From Apostichopus japonicus (Eukaryota; Echinodermata; Holothuroidea; Aspidochirotida; Stichopodidae), in NCBI RefSeq assembly GCF_037975245.1, contig NC_092568.1:682001-746000 (forward strand): a DNA stretch of 64,000 nt, written 5' to 3'. This document shows positions 36,959 to 60,913 of this stretch, piece by piece. Numbering within the stretch: position 1 is the stretch's first letter; each line of letters starts with the position of its first letter. The notes below the pieces were generated by a model. The model saw only the letters and a program-made list of their open reading frames with translations, was not told the DNA's origin and made no database searches. Both the position numbers and the translations under genes were made by a program.

Positions 36959-36972
36959 TTTAATTTGGCGCC
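36950..36972 (-). promoter_or_regulatory. E2F-like site and YY1-like start context of Mis18BP1
   Basis: TTTGGCGC at 36964-36971 (plus strand) matches the E2F consensus and lies six bases upstream of the minus-strand start codon at 36958. The start itself reads AAAATGGCGGAC, close to the YY1 consensus AAnATGGCGGC. Both are common at cell-cycle and chromatin genes. No TATA box is evident. Binding is inferred. Confidence 0.5.
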
Positions 36973-39024
36973 ATTTGAGTCACATGTTTGCTACTTGATC
37001 AACGGGGATCACTGATGTGTTATAATACTTATGTATTACTTCCATGTAATACTTCCATGATACTTTTTAAGAAATATAGTCTGGGTAATGAAACTCTAGT
37101 TGCTCCCTGCAACTGTTTTCACAGGATTGTGGGCTGGGGAGGGGGAGGGAATAAACATATGATAGAACAAAATTGAGAAAAATTAAATTGGAAAAATTTG
37201 TTCAGGACAATTTGGACAAAGTAATGTGGGACTGCTTCATCTCCAACAATTATCAGTTATTGCCTACATCATGTGATTTGAAGGAGGGGATCAAGTTTGG
37301 GTATGAAATTTTGTTACCCGCGAGGCTATTGCATGGATATTAATGTATGGGAGGGACTTCAAGTACCAAAAAAATGCAATTTCTCTATAACCGTACATAC
37401 CGGTTCCGTATTGATTTTGTGAAATAGTCAGTAGGGGCGGGGTCAAAACCGTAAACAAGGAAAGCTTATATTTAGCAACATGATACATCATGACCCTGCA
37501 TATGAATGATAGAGCGGAATGTGAAACAAATTTAAATTCAATTTCTCCCTGTATCTTGTATTGCCAGACTTACATGACATATTTGAGATACTCGTCGGGG
37601 TTGCCAGTTTTTCTGTGACGGGACCGGCCAAATTAGTGGCCAAAATTGCATGAAAAAAAAACAATAACGAATTTGCTATGGTTCGATGACACCTTTACAA
37701 GGGAAGGACTTAGGCCAAGGAAATTTGAAAAACGCCAAAAATGTCTCTTTTCCCCCCTTAAAACGCCAATCTGGCAAACCTGGTACTCGCGTCATCATTT
37801 TCAGAGCCATTTAAAAAATAAATATATATTAATTTGACGGGGTTCAATGATATTTTGGCTGAAATCAGGTCATAAACATGAAATCTCAATTAAGACGGTA
37901 TATCGATGATGACTACTAAGTTGATAGCATGATGATGATAATGCCCACAATTAAGGCGACCATGGACGTTGATTGTTTCTTAGTTTAGATTATGCATACT
38001 GCTTAACGGGAGAGTGTGCTTTACGCTAACTTAAATTCTAGTCCTGGCAAGTATCTTTGCCTAATAAACACCTTTGAATTAACGGAAGATATTAATAGTT
38101 TCTTTGGATAGAAGAAAAAATGTATTTGTCTTCTTCTTGGATTTATAAAGGCTTGTGATAATGTACTCCATCAGCAGCTTTGATCGGTGACTTAATTCTT
38201 AAGTTTGATTCAGAATTGGTTTTGTGAAAGGCAGAAGCTCGATCAGAGGGTGATCAAGTTGTCATTGGTTAATGCTTCTTCTTGACAGGTCTTTAGAACG
38301 TGATGTTTCTCAAGGATCAGTCTTTGGTCCCGCCGATTGTAGTGTGAAGAAGTTTGCCGATGACACCAATCTGTACCCTGATATTGAGCTCCAAACGTAG
38401 TGTTGATTTATACGCAGAAAGATTTGCATTAAGATTAACTTGATCTGAGGCAAAAAAAAGTTATTGCAAGGTAATGCATGTTGGTGCAGTAAGTAATCCT
38501 TTATTCTATGCAGTATATAGTAAAGTGACGCTTCATGATATTTTTTTCTTCTTCTGGAAAGGGATACCGGTGTTCCTGTTGACTATACGATACTACCTTC
38601 TAGGCAGTGCAGTGGGGCTACCAAGTAAGCCAATAGAGTTCATGGGGTGCAACTTGGATGTAAATAAATAATTAACTTTGGTAACATGCATGTGAAAATC
38701 ACTGCAGTTGCAGTTTATTTGCATGGTATACGAATTAGTTATTAATACAATTTCAGCATTTGGATCGGACTTCCTTTAATTTCTCCTCATAATCATGTTT
38801 AATAATATCTGACAATGTAAACAAAATATGCTGAATTCATCTTTGAACTGCTCGAATTTAAACTTCAGGCCCTTCATTTTTTCCTTTCTGTTTCATGATC
38901 CGTGTGTCACTTTTTGCAATCGACGTTCGTCTTTCATAGTTCAAATGAACATCGAAATATAAATACATTTCTTGTACATGTCGATGTCTATAACTGCTAG
39001 TTTCAAACCAGTCGTTTGTACGAC
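36959..39024. other. divergent spacer between Mis18BP1 and TAF6L
   Basis: Holds the E2F/YY1-like start region of Mis18BP1 and a possible small element near 37595-37790 (GGTTGCCAG / CTGGCAAACC ends). A LINE fossil lies at 38130-38480. No TATA box is evident upstream of TAF6L. Confidence 0.5.
38130..38480 (+). pseudogene. LINE reverse-transcriptase fossil
   Basis: Broken frames on the plus strand retain the order of a non-LTR reverse transcriptase: GFIKACDNVLHQQL (GFxKAFDxVxH), then VKLSLVNASS, a shifted QGSVFGP-like stretch and KKFADDTNLYPD around the catalytic ADD. Frameshifts and stops make it non-functional. Confidence 0.6.
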
Positions 39025-39228
39025 ATGAAATCTAAAATGGCAGGACCGCCTGACAAAAATCGATCCAAAGAAAAGTTGTCTTCCGAAAAAAGTGACAAGA
39101 AGTATGCAACACTAACGACACGTTCTATTGCTTTAATGGCCGAATCCGCAGGTTACCCATCTATTTCGGGTGAAATCTGTACAATTCTAGCTCAAGACAT
39201 TTGCTATCGACTTCGCGAAACTGCTCAG
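39025..39228 (+). CDS. TAF6L: TAF6L exon 1: start and first histone-fold helices
   Basis: Encodes a lysine/serine-rich leader, then TTRSIALMAESAG and DICYRLRETAQ, which are helix 1 and helix 2 of the histone fold. Two in-frame ATGs (39025 and 39037) could start translation. They differ by four residues. Confidence 0.92.
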
Positions 39229-42200
39229 GTAAAATGTTTGTGTACGATTTCAGGCCAAGATTGCTGCTTGGTGGGTCCAATTACTTCAGACTTTGAACTG
39301 TTATTTGTTTACTCATTGATGAATACGTTTTCTCATATTTCTATATATGAAACTTTTGCAATGTTTTATACAAGTGCGCATCAAAATTTTACGTATTTTG
39401 ACATAGCCTATCGCACGCTTGGCTAACTTTGAAGAAACTAGACTATGACTATGAAGTATCCTACTACTTAGTACTGACACTGTATGAGCATTTTCTGTAA
39501 CACAGTAGTATCTTCACGAACAAGTAATAGCACTGTACCGGTACCTGTTATAACGCAGTCCATTCCTACATCAAAAGAGTGCTATGTGTCCCTCATTCAC
39601 TTTGATGACCTTAAATAAGTAGTTAAAGTACTAGTCATTGGTTTCAATGCATATATAGCAAGTGCAGTACAAAATTTTTAGAAGAATAAATTTGGAATAT
39701 TTCTTTATTCCTTACTCTGTACACATACAAATAAACGTAAGTCCTCTAGGCCTAGAGGCTAGGCTGATATCAGTCAATTAATGCAAAAGAATTGACTAAA
39801 TGAGGGATGATTTGGACATTGCTTTGCAAATTTACATCATCATTTCGCTTTTGTGCAGAACACATAGAGGGACTTGCTACCACACTTAAAAGTTTTGCAT
39901 ACTTCTGTTAAGTACAGTATGGAAATTGCTTCATAGTTGATATTGCATAACAAAAAGTTCATCAACTACAATTGCAGCATAGTCTAAATAACATAACCCT
40001 AAGCAGATAACCAGAACTTAAAAACCTGTACCAAATTTCATATCATATATATTGCTATTAATAAGATCTAGGACAGCTAGCAAATCCCAACTGTGCAATG
40101 TTTAGAGATACTCATGTTATGGTACAAATTGACTCTAAGTTACCATGCCTGTGTATATTGCCTGAAACTTTAGCATTAGGGGTTTCCTTTGTTGGAAATC
40201 TTCTAGCCCATATTAGTTCATTGCACCCTTTGCTGAGCATATTCATCAGCGTATACATTAACAAGGACGGACTACATCAATGGGGAGATGCGCAAAAAAA
40301 TGTACCGACAATGGAGGGTCATGTGAAGTTCATCCTCCCCTGTTAAACTAGACTCTTTTGGTACTCCATGAATGTATATTTTACAACAACTAATGTCATG
40401 ATCTTATTGCTACAACATTCCTTAAAAGGCTATGAGAACAGTGTAATTTAGCTAAGTGGTACATTTTGTCATTGTTCCCCACAATTGACCACAATTTTCA
40501 ATTCCAAAATTACCATTTTGAGTATTTTCTTTAAAAAAATTGAACTGCAACTGGAACACATGCATCTTATCAGGACTGTACACAAAATATGCTCACTAGA
40601 AGCAAATGGCAGGATTTGTTGCTCCTTAGCAACACAAGGCTCCTTGCCATTTTTTGCACGTAAACAAGCATGTATGACCGACTTAAGGAATCTATAAGAC
40701 TCTGACAGGAGATGTTCAAATTATAGCCTACTGTAGGTCCATACAGATCAAGCTTGTTATGATATGGAAAGTAAATCTAAACAATGTTATCATCCAAACA
40801 TAAGTAATTATTCTCAAATTTACCATAAATGCCCGTAGCAGTGGCGTGCTGTTGTCTACTGAATGCTTATCTCTGACAACTGACAAAGATTAATAATACG
40901 TAAGTAGCAACTGGGAACACGTCACATGACCCTCCATGATTGGTACGTTTCCGTACTGTGGAGTGATTCCTCCAGATCATCTTAAATTCTATGAGCATTT
41001 ATTTAAACAATTGATGTACAGTAAAAAGGTATATAGCAGGCTACTTCCATTTGATAAATTTGTTAAATTATAGTAAAACTTGAGGCCAAAAATATGACTT
41101 AATAGTTGGTGCTCTTTTGTTTCATGCAATAGCAAATGGGAAAATTAGAATTTCTTTTGGTAGGTTTTCTCTGCATGATTACAGCCTTGTTCAAGGAAAC
41201 ATGGCTTTGTTCACAGTGATATGCTACTTCATTAATGAGTTTTTGTCGCAAGATTTATCTTGATTTGAAGTTAAATCTGAATGGTCTAATCATTTAATAC
41301 TACTTCATTTTTCTAACAGGCCAGCACACAGTTTATGAAACATGCAAAGAGAAAGAAATTATTGGTTGAAGACTTCAACAAAGCCTTAAAATGGAGCGAT
41401 GTTGAGGTGTGTGTGTATTTATTTAAATCAACGTTGATGTTTCTTATTATCAGTGACCTAAAGCTAGCGATCCTCCAAAATATTATATATATTTCTGAAG
41501 ATTTCCACCTTTTTTTTCTTTAAGATTTTTGTGAACATTTGACTTCTCTTCTACGAACAGATCTTATGCTGATCGAAGTTTGATCTCATCAATTAGTGCA
41601 ATATTGTCCCGAAATGTTGTCATTTACATGATTATTAATAGCTAATTGGATAAATTATTTGTAGTTTCAACAGTAATGTGTAAAATACTTATTCATTTTT
41701 GTTTTCTGATAACCCTCCTTTAAAGCCAATCCATGGTTATGGATCTCATAAGAACATACAGTTTAAGACTTTGAAAGAGGGGAATCTTTACTTTGTGGAA
41801 GAGAAAGAGGTTGACCTGACATCTACTTCATTGGACCTTCAGGTTCCAGCTACTGCTGGAAAATGCTCAGTGAAAGGTCAGTTATGAAAATATGATGTAG
41901 AATGAAACCGTTCAAGTGTAATGTCGCCATCTTTGTTTAAGCACCCTCTAATGGTTGACTTAAAAAATATCCTCTACAAACTGTCATCCAAAACCGAACA
42001 TACACAGTTGTTAATTATAAGGTGACTTATAAATTTGCAAATCTCAAAATTTTCCTATGGAATTCAAGCACTGAAATTATTTCTGTATCATGTTAGTGAA
42101 GTGTTTTCTTTTAATAATAACAAAAACACCAATTATTGATATTATTATAACAAGTGTTGTTTATTTTATTTCTCAGCATCCTGGTTGGCACTGGAAGGAA

Positions 42201-45200
42201 CAAGCAAAGGAAGTAGTTCAACTGGAACTACAGGTAAATTTACAGTTAATTAGTATTCCGCAGTCTTTGCTTTGTTTTATCTCCCATTGTTGCCCATTAA
42301 AGTCACAGTGGAAGACTTTGTTGCCAAAAGTCCATTAAACAAACTCCAATCATCTTTGTATATTGTGTTTACTCCGCATCTTTCAACTGAAATGATCGTT
42401 GTCTTCAAAATATTTCAAACTCAGTGCAATCAACCGTTGCTATCTTTCTGAAGGCTGCAGTAAAACTGTAGCTAGGCTATTGCATCAATCTGAGTGCAAT
42501 TCTAATAAAAAAATTATGGTTCTGCACTTTTAGTTGAATGTTGGTATGATTGTCTTGCTGGCAATGAAAACACTAAGCAGCAGGAAAATGGCATAAAGCT
42601 TATATAAGTAGATTCAGTGATTGAACACTTACTTATTGATTCTTTGGAGGTTAATGATGCCAGTAGATATGAGTATCCAATAGCTATCACAAAGGCCTAA
42701 AATATTTAGGTCAATTAATTTTCTTCTTCTTTTTTCATGCTTTATTTAGGTGTCAAGCATTGTCTTTCTGATTTATCGGATGAACTTCAAAAGTATTACC
42801 AGGAGGTGACAAAAGTGATCTTAGAGAAAGAAGCCGAAGGAATTAAGGTAAATCTCGGTCAAATTATTTAGCATTGGTCATAACTTTGATATAGTATGTC
42901 TCATGAAATACTTGTAAAAACTAAAAACATGGACGAGTGCCATCATCATGGGTGCTCTTTGAGTGTTGGAACTTTCACCATCGAGTATAATCTTTTTACT
43001 CACGTGCACCCATTAGTGAATGTCCCCATCTTGCCCTGCCCCTCCCATTTGCTTGCCCACCGATGCGCATTTGCCATACAACCTCCCCCTCCCCCCACTT
43101 GCTCAACCTGATAAAAATATGGTTCACCATTCTGACAAGTTAGCCCTTCATATTCCTATGTTTACCTACTATGTACTTCAATCCTATACCCATTTTTTTT
43201 ATGACACAATCATGATTTATATATATATTGTCCTCTGTAGATGGTGTTGAATGATCTTGCCAGTAACTCCAAAGTGTCCCCCCTGCTGCCATATTTGGTC
43301 AGTTTCATAGAGTCCGGGGTGAAGACTGTCAGTCATGATCTCAATCAACTAACCAGACTTTTGCAGGCTGTTGACGCTCTACAGAGAAATAATTATCTCT
43401 ACCTCGGCTCATATGTAAGTCGTTTGAAGGTTCATGCATGCAAATGATGTGTTGCTTGCTTTGAAAGGAACAAGAATAAATGGAAAGAAAGGATGCTTAG
43501 AATGTGATGCCATTAATTAAAATATAAGAGACAAGTTCCTACATCTTTTCTAGCTATGTCTATCTGTCTGCCGGCTTCTCAACTATTCTTCTAAATGTTT
43601 CAATAGGATTTTTATGTGTCCAGAATTATCTTTGTCATTATTTTTTTCTCTGACTTTTATGCTATATTGCAAATTTATAGTAGAGAAAAAAGTTGGACAA
43701 ATAGCTTGACATTAAAATTGCTGTCCACCTAGTACAAACTTGCTCAACTATGAAGCAAACCACTGCAATATGGAAGTCGGGTTGGGAGGGGAAGCAATGT
43801 AGGTGTGTGGGGTGGGGGTGGGGTGTGGGAATGGTACTTGAGGGGAGATGTGGTTAATACTTCAATTGGTAAATTCTCTCTCTTTCAAACTTTGGTTAGT
43901 ACTGTCTGATCAAGGTTGTGTTTTATAAACTCTTGTGTATGTTGGAGGTTTCATGATTACAAATGTTGTCCTGTTCATCTTCCATTTAGCAAAGTACGAA
44001 CAACTAAAGGAAGTCAAGATAAGCTACCACGAGTCTCATTCTTTAATCTACCTTTCTGTAATATTTTATCCCTTCTAGGTCAATAAGCTCATTGGTAGTG
44101 TCACCTACTGCATTCTTGAGCCTCTGGCAGTCTCGATAAATCCATTAAACGATCACTGGTCTCTGAGAGTGTTTGCTTCTCGTCTGTTGCATCCTCTGGT
44201 CAAGTAAGTAGCATTTCAGAATTCAGAGGAATGTTTGGATTAAAAAAAGAAGAGAAAAAAAATTGTGAGAGAAAGAATCGTGCAGACTTGAGTTATTTTA
44301 GTGACATGGATAATCATCAGTTGATGTTGAACTCATAAGAAGATTGTGCAATTCATCAATACTAAGTAAGACATGCTACGATTTGTTCACCATTTGTAAG
44401 CTTCTCGAGCAAATAATTCAATTGGATTCAATTGTCAACGTAATCACATACTTTTAGGAGTGCATAAATTGTATTTTTTTTTTATTTTTTATGTTGGGGG
44501 TGAAGAGAGAAGGGTGCAGGGTAACATGGCAATGGTAGTTGATTAAAGATTCCACTTTTCTTATCAATAAACACCTTTTTTTGTTCTCATGTGTTTTAGC
44601 TGCTGTGGTCCCCAACCTCAGGGAATGTACAATCAGTTACTACAGACTTTGAAGGACATCCTAGCTGATTCTGCTAGACCACTCTGTTCTCATTATGGGG
44701 CTGTGGTCAGCCTCTCAGCTCTTGGACCTCAGGTTGTTGAGCATTTCCTTGTTTCTTGTGATTTTTCTGTTGTCTTTACAGTCTTTTGATTCATACCATC
44801 CTAGTTTTGAAATATTAGCATGTGATGAGGATAACATGATTGTAAATGACCCTCTTACTTATTTACCTGCTGTGCATTATTTCAATTCATTTTAGAAAAA
44901 AATATGCTACTTGCAGGAATAGATCTAGGTGGGTGTGGGTTTTGTTTATTCAACCGCATACATAAATTCAAAACTTGCTATTAGCAAAAATAATGCTTTT
45001 CTTATCTGGGGGAGGATCCTCCCAGACTCCTCTTCACACCTTTGGTGACCGCAAAGTTACACCCACTTCTCCTATAAAATCCTGGATCTGCACTTATCTT
45101 GTGAGCATCACATTTGTGGCATTCACAGAGTGGCAACAGTTCCACTGAAGTGAAAATATTGAAATAATATTTGACAAAAATGTGTGTTATAGTTTAGAGA

Positions 45201-47385
45201 CTATACCCCTCCTTCCTCTTGATATTTATTCTTTTGCTTGTTTTTTTTTCTCAGGCTATCGAGGACATACTTGTTCCTGTGCTACCTACCTATTGGCAAT
45301 TCCTACAGCCAATCCTGGAGGACAACTCACTGTCAAGCACACACATCAGAGAAGATGGGCAAAAAGTGTATGGTGCAATTCAGGTGACAGGAAAAGTTGA
45401 AGAACCTTTTGTATTCAAGTTTATTCTTTTAGCACCTCTCTTGGTATTAAATTGTTCTCTCTCTTACCATTTTCTATTTGTTTCCTATTTTTTCTTTGCT
45501 TTCATATATTTGTTGTATTTTTTGCTCGGAGCTGGCTCGGTTTGTTTGGAAGGACTTTCAATACTGACCTGATGACATTTGACCTCTCAAGTTCGAGTGG
45601 ATAGTTAGGGTTGAATAATAAGTTCTTTACAGCAAAATTAAATGGATAAAGCTACATTTTGAGACAATTCAACTACTGAGAAAGCATCAAAATCTGTTGT
45701 TATTGGAGTTTGTAAGTATCAATGCATCTGCAGCTCCAAGTTAAGGAAACTTGATCATTGTGGTGATATTAGTGCAGAGAGCTTTTGTGATTTGACCCAC
45801 ACATATAGTTCTTTAGTTAGCCTTAATGATAAAACATGGTTGTCTGATAAATAGCTTGTCTAACTAAGGCTTTTTCATATGTCATGCTTGCTGTAAAAAA
45901 TATTCATTAGAGGGTGTGAAGACTCTCGCAAAAAGAAATGTCTAATGCCGGTAATCTGACCTAGTTTCGAATGAGGTGTAACAGAAGTGTAAGACACCAC
46001 CATCGATCCCAGAAAATACACACACAGCTTGCTACCGTTTGTAATTAAACACTAGTGTACAGTCAGTACAAACAGCTGTGGTCAGTACCCACAGCACAGT
46101 GTAGAAACGATACAGCGATGGACATCTTAGGTCCAGCTAAAGATAACAACGTATCACGTTTCATTACTGTCTGCATTTTGTAGCGACATGAACAAAACAT
46201 CACTTGCAAGCAACAGCAATTTTATCAGATTGCCGCATGTGGTTTGGGGCGAGTCTTCAATACCTCTAAGAAATATTATTCAACAATTTTTTTTTTTGGG
46301 GGGGGGGAGGATTGCAATGACTCATTACAAGTGATTTCTGTGTACTTGTACGGAAATTCCTACCACAAACTGTTGACAAAGTTTTTCACAACATGTCACA
46401 GTATTGTTGCATAGGGTATTGCACTATTACTTCAGTAAAAATGACTCGGTACAAGTCAGGAATGTCACTGGTTAAATATGAAGTGGTTAGTTTTATGTTC
46501 TGATTTTGTTTAATCTGGATTATCCAAAGTTTTTTTTGAGCATAATTATATCTGTTACGATTGCAAGAAATTAGGAAAGTTACTTTGTTGCCTTTACTTT
46601 TGTCTCTAAGGTCTGTCATTATTCTCTTTGTTTCATATCAATTTCTCTTTCAGAATGCTGCAGAAGTCCTCCTCAAGGCGAAGTATTCTTCTCTTCAACG
46701 AGAGGAAAAACCATCTCAAAAGTCAACAGAGAGTTCATCACGGTCATCTCCGTCCAGTGAAGAAACTTCCAGAGATACATCCATCCACGAAACATCAAAT
46801 ATCAATGAGTTATACACAAAGTTTCGGGACTACCTCGGCGACAGTTTATGTCTTCGGCTGTGTTTCGAAGGACCTCACAACTCCATAAAGCCAAACATTG
46901 GTGTAGTTGCCACAGAAGTTTCCTTGCAGGATTTGGTGAACGAAAAAGTTGTGTTCAACGGAAGTAGATTCGAGCGGAAGAAGGAGAGAACATTAGAAGA
47001 TGAAAATGAAGCAAAAATCAGGTTTTTAACTAGGCCTCCAAAGTTAGGAGGTACCGGTAGAGAAGGTCTGAGAAAAAGGCCGGGCAAAGCCATGAAACGG
47101 CAGCGGTCACGTTCACAGAGCTTTAAAGAGGCTTTTCCGTTGGCCAAAAATATCAGAACGTATGGAAAAATGAATCTTTCTAGTTTACTCAATCTGCCAG
47201 GGTACATCGAACCTCTTCTTCCTGTAGGGAAAAGTCCCCTGCATGAAAAGGAAGACCCGGCAGTCATCCCCCTGCCGACGATGTGGAAAATAAACCAGAA
47301 AATGAAAACGGTTGGGAAGAGGAAGCATCTTGCTGTAAAACGGCTGAGAGGACCCACGCCATTTTACTTGGGAATGATGCTTTAA
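39025..47385 (+). CDS. TAF6L: TAF6L (TAF6-like subunit of PCAF/SAGA complex), 10 exons
   Basis: Exons: 39025-39228, 41320-41406, 41726-41876, 42177-42233, 42750-42847, 43241-43414, 44079-44203, 44600-44732, 45255-45383 and 46654-47385. Total 1890 nt, 629 aa plus stop, against about 620 aa in human TAF6L. Residues about 28-97 form the TAF6-type histone fold (RSIALMAESAGYPSISGE, DICYRLRETAQ, TQFMKHAKRKKLLVEDFN). It would pair with TAF9. WLALEG precedes the TAF6 C-terminal HEAT-repeat region (about 167-386: LLPYLVSFIESGVKTVSHDL, INPLNDHW, LCSHYGAVVSLSALG). SHDLNQL, KHAKRKK and the overall wording fit TAF6L better than TAF6. The final 243 residues are basic and serine-rich with NLS-like clusters. 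ATG 39025 follows an in-frame TAG at 38998; Met5 (ATG 39037) has the better Kozak context. Confidence 0.94.
46654..47385 (+). CDS. TAF6L: TAF6L exon 10: basic C-terminal tail and stop
   Basis: The 732-nt last exon begins NAAEVLLKAKYSS, the end of the HEAT region. It continues into a poorly conserved tail with a serine-rich stretch and clusters such as RKRPGKAMKRQRSRS that could act as nuclear localisation signals. The stop is TAA 47383-47385. Confidence 0.92.
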   Translation, partial: NAAEVLLKAKYSSLQREEKPSQKSTESSSRSSPSSEETSRDTSIHETSNINELYTKFRDYLGDSLCLRLCFEGPHNSIKPNIGVVATEVSLQDLVNEKVVFNGSRFERKKERTLEDENEAKIRFLTRPPKLGGTGREGLRKRPGKAMKRQRSRSQSFKEAFPLAKNIRTYGKMNLSSLLNLPGYIEPLLPVGKSPLHEKEDPAVIPLPTMWKINQKMKTVGKRKHLAVKRLRGPTPFYLGMML

Positions 47386-47414
47386 TCTTTTTTGTTTCTT
47401 AATCTTTTGAAAGA

Positions 47415-48045
47415 CCTATTTGGTGTTGCTATAGGGACCTCTTAGGTGTTGCAACAGTAATGTTGTAGATGTTACTACAAGGAGCTGTTAGGGGCTTTTA
47501 CAGGCCCCATTGTTGCTAAGATCATATTAGGTGTTGTTACAGACCCTACTATGTGTTGTTACAGGCATTTATTTAATAGGTGTTGCAACATACCTATTAC
47601 TTATTGCTACAGTACCTATTTGGTGTTGCACAGGCTCATCATGCTACAGTTTTATTAGGTGTTGCTACAGTGACCTGTTAGGTCTTGTTATATGTCCCAC
47701 TGAGATGTTGCTACAAGGCCTATTATGTGTTGCTATGGTAACCTATTAGGTGTTGCTATAGCCATATGAGGTTTTGCCCACAGTAACCTATTAGGTGTTG
47801 CTCCAGCCATATTAGGTTTTGCCCACAGTATTAAAACCTACAGTATTATCTGTTGCTTCAGTAATCTACTAGGTGTTGCTCCAGCCATATTAGGTTTTGC
47901 TACAGTATATACCTGTTGGGTGTTGCTACAATGACCTGTTAGGTGTTGCTTCATTCAACTTTTAGGTGATGTTACAGGAACCACCTATTAGCTGTTGGCC
48001 AAAGAGACCTCTTAGTTCTTGTTATAGGGACCTGTCAGTTGTTGC
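47415..48045 (+). repeat. degenerate 30-bp-scale repeat in the presumed TAF6L 3' UTR
   Basis: TTAGGTGTTGCTACAG-type words recur roughly every 25-40 bp with many changes (for example near 47443, 47656, 47747, 47866 and 47938). The array starts about 30 bp after the stop codon and ends before the AATAAA at 48222. Confidence 0.75.
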
Positions 48046-48221
48046 ATTTAATGCATATAATGCATGCTAATATGTAAAGTCAGTGAGTGACATTTACTTT
48101 CCTCTAAAAACACCTTTTTGTGTTCACAAAGATAAGATTTTGTTTAATATTCGATTTATGAAATCCTATGAAACTGTAAAGCTTGAACAGTCAAATTTAA
48201 TTTCCAATTATGCGAAACTCA

Positions 48222-48227
48222 AATAAA
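48222..48227 (+). other. candidate poly(A) signal of TAF6L
   Basis: AATAAA about 840 bp after the TAF6L stop, just past the degenerate repeat array that would form the bulk of the 3' UTR. Use is inferred from position. Confidence 0.4.
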
Positions 48228-50478
48228 TGAAGAAAGAAGGTAGTACTTTGTCTTTTGATGTGGTTTACTTACTGTGAAGTGTATAAATATTGGAATATTG
48301 AAAACTGAATAGAGTGCATTTATAATTCTCCTCATTTAATCTTTATTTTCCAAAAAAGAAATTGAGAGGGGTGTGTTGGTATGATCAATCGCAATCCTAT
48401 TTTGAGGAATACGCCCTAGATTTGGTACATTGTTGACCAAACTTGATAAGCTTCTTTAAAATTTGTTTCCCATTTCTTCTCTCCTCAGCATCCCCTCTCC
48501 TACCTAGTCTTCACATTTAATGATGATTGACCTTTCCAAAGGGTCAATGCAATAAATTCACACTCTGATGTAGCATACCTACCATAGAAACTGAGAGGTG
48601 AGATATTCCTTACCAATCTCAGTTTGAATTATAGGTGTGTAAATATTGCATTTATTAAAGGGACATTCCAATGACTGAATTAGATTTCTTAAAAATTTTG
48701 GAATTTTTCTGGAATCTGTCGGTCAAAACCACATCCTCATAGCATTGGGTATGTTGAGGTCATGAATTTTTCAAATTTGGTGATATTTTGCAAATACATC
48801 TGGCAACAACAGAGTTATGTTACCATGACATGAAAATGATTGTGTTTTTTTGTTGTAATATTGAAATAATTTATTCACAGATGAAAACAATATATTTACA
48901 ACAAAAAAAAGGTTTCTTTTTGATGAAGTCCTAAATACAGAGAACATTGATAGCAAGGTAAACATTCCAAATGTATCACATATGAAGGAAAAATCAACAA
49001 AAAGATTATCATTCAATCAAACATATCTAGAGTTAGGGACAAAGGATATTGAGTTGGGATATTAACTAACAGTGTAGAATGCATGATAAGTGCTACGGTT
49101 TGTGCCCCTGGAATGTCTCTATAAAGGATGACATTTGGTAGATATTTCATAGTCTAAGAAAATAGTCAGTGTTGATAATGTTTCTATAGCTATTCCAGTT
49201 TTCAATATATTTAGGTTTAAAAAGAAATCTCTGGAATTCTCCTCAGTACAGCCTCAATGTCAACCTTAAAATTAAACCATTGTTTTATTAATGCCAATAA
49301 CTCTGCCACGTAATAATTATGCTGAACACCAAGACAATCGAAAACTTTTATTGTTTGCCCTCAGAAGAATGAGAAGGGATGGGTATTGCACAATGTTGAC
49401 GGGTAAAGGGAGGGTTGAATGGGTAAGGGGATGGTTGGAGGGTTGGGTCTGGGGAGACAAGGGACGAGTGAATGTGAGGGGAAGGGTATAGGGGAGGGGC
49501 ATTGGTACAGGGTGATATTACATTTATTTGTTTCTTCACAATATAAATACAGAGAAGTAAACTAAGTGACAAAACATATCAGCAGAGTAACAGGTGGTGA
49601 AAGCAGAATTCATCCCCTAGAGCTCCCCACCATGGTATGTGTGGTAGGTTGTACTGCCTTTGTTTAGCGGGGATTTTTCTCATGTTGTCGCCTCGTTTGT
49701 TATGTCTCTTCCTATAATTTTACAAATGTCACAAGTTCTCAGATTAACACCCCCCTCACTTAGACCTTACAGTATGCGGGCTTGGAGTTCACCCGAAGGT
49801 AAACGCCGCCGCAACACAGACAATAGCACAGATAATAGCACAGATAAGATTTACTTTCCGTGAGGACGTCAACGCAATCCCGTTCATTAAGGCTCCCTAT
49901 ACGAACCGATTCGTACCTAGAAGAGCTGTGGGTATGATCTGTGCATATCCTTTTGTCTGTTTTTCGGAAAGACGGCTGATGTTGTGGTAAGCCAGTTTGT
50001 CCATGGTATTGCACAATATTTACTGTCACAGGGCTTGAGTCATACAGCTACAAAATATTTATCCTACCACTAGTGAAAACATCGCTCATGTATGGTTGCA
50101 CGGCAAAGTGTCGCTTAATCTTTTCTATTGAACAATACACAATGTTAAGAAGATTTGTTACTTTGGCAACTACTCGTCATTGCTTTCAGAATTCGTTACG
50201 TTTTTGTGACCAAGTTCGTTAGTGTGGTTAGGCCCCTGGAATTAACAATAACAGTGAACGCTGCACTGTCATTGATAATAGTTATTGGTTTACCATACGG
50301 ATTACCAACCCTCCACGTCGTTCAACCAAGTGCGCCCGTACTGTGTTCTTGCTAACACACCTAATCGGATACAGTTTGCTCTCCTGAAAATAAATATCTA
50401 TTGGGATAGTAACAAGTTCATTTTCGAATTTTGAGGAGTAACATTATTTTAAGAACCTCGGTATATCCATTTATAAAC

Positions 50479-60913
<10,435 letters not shown>

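Larger units (their letters stand above)
47386..50478. other. TAF6L 3' region and upstream region of LC3C
   Basis: Contains the degenerate repeat at 47415-48045, a G-rich purine tract at about 49400-49505 and a short doubled AATAGCACAGATA near 49820-49845. No further gene was recognised. Confidence 0.5.

Noticed and set aside
37570-37800. Possible small element with GGTTGCCAG / CTGGCAAACC ends
   Set aside because: The inverted ends are short and imperfect and no target duplication could be found, so it is mentioned only in the spacer entry.
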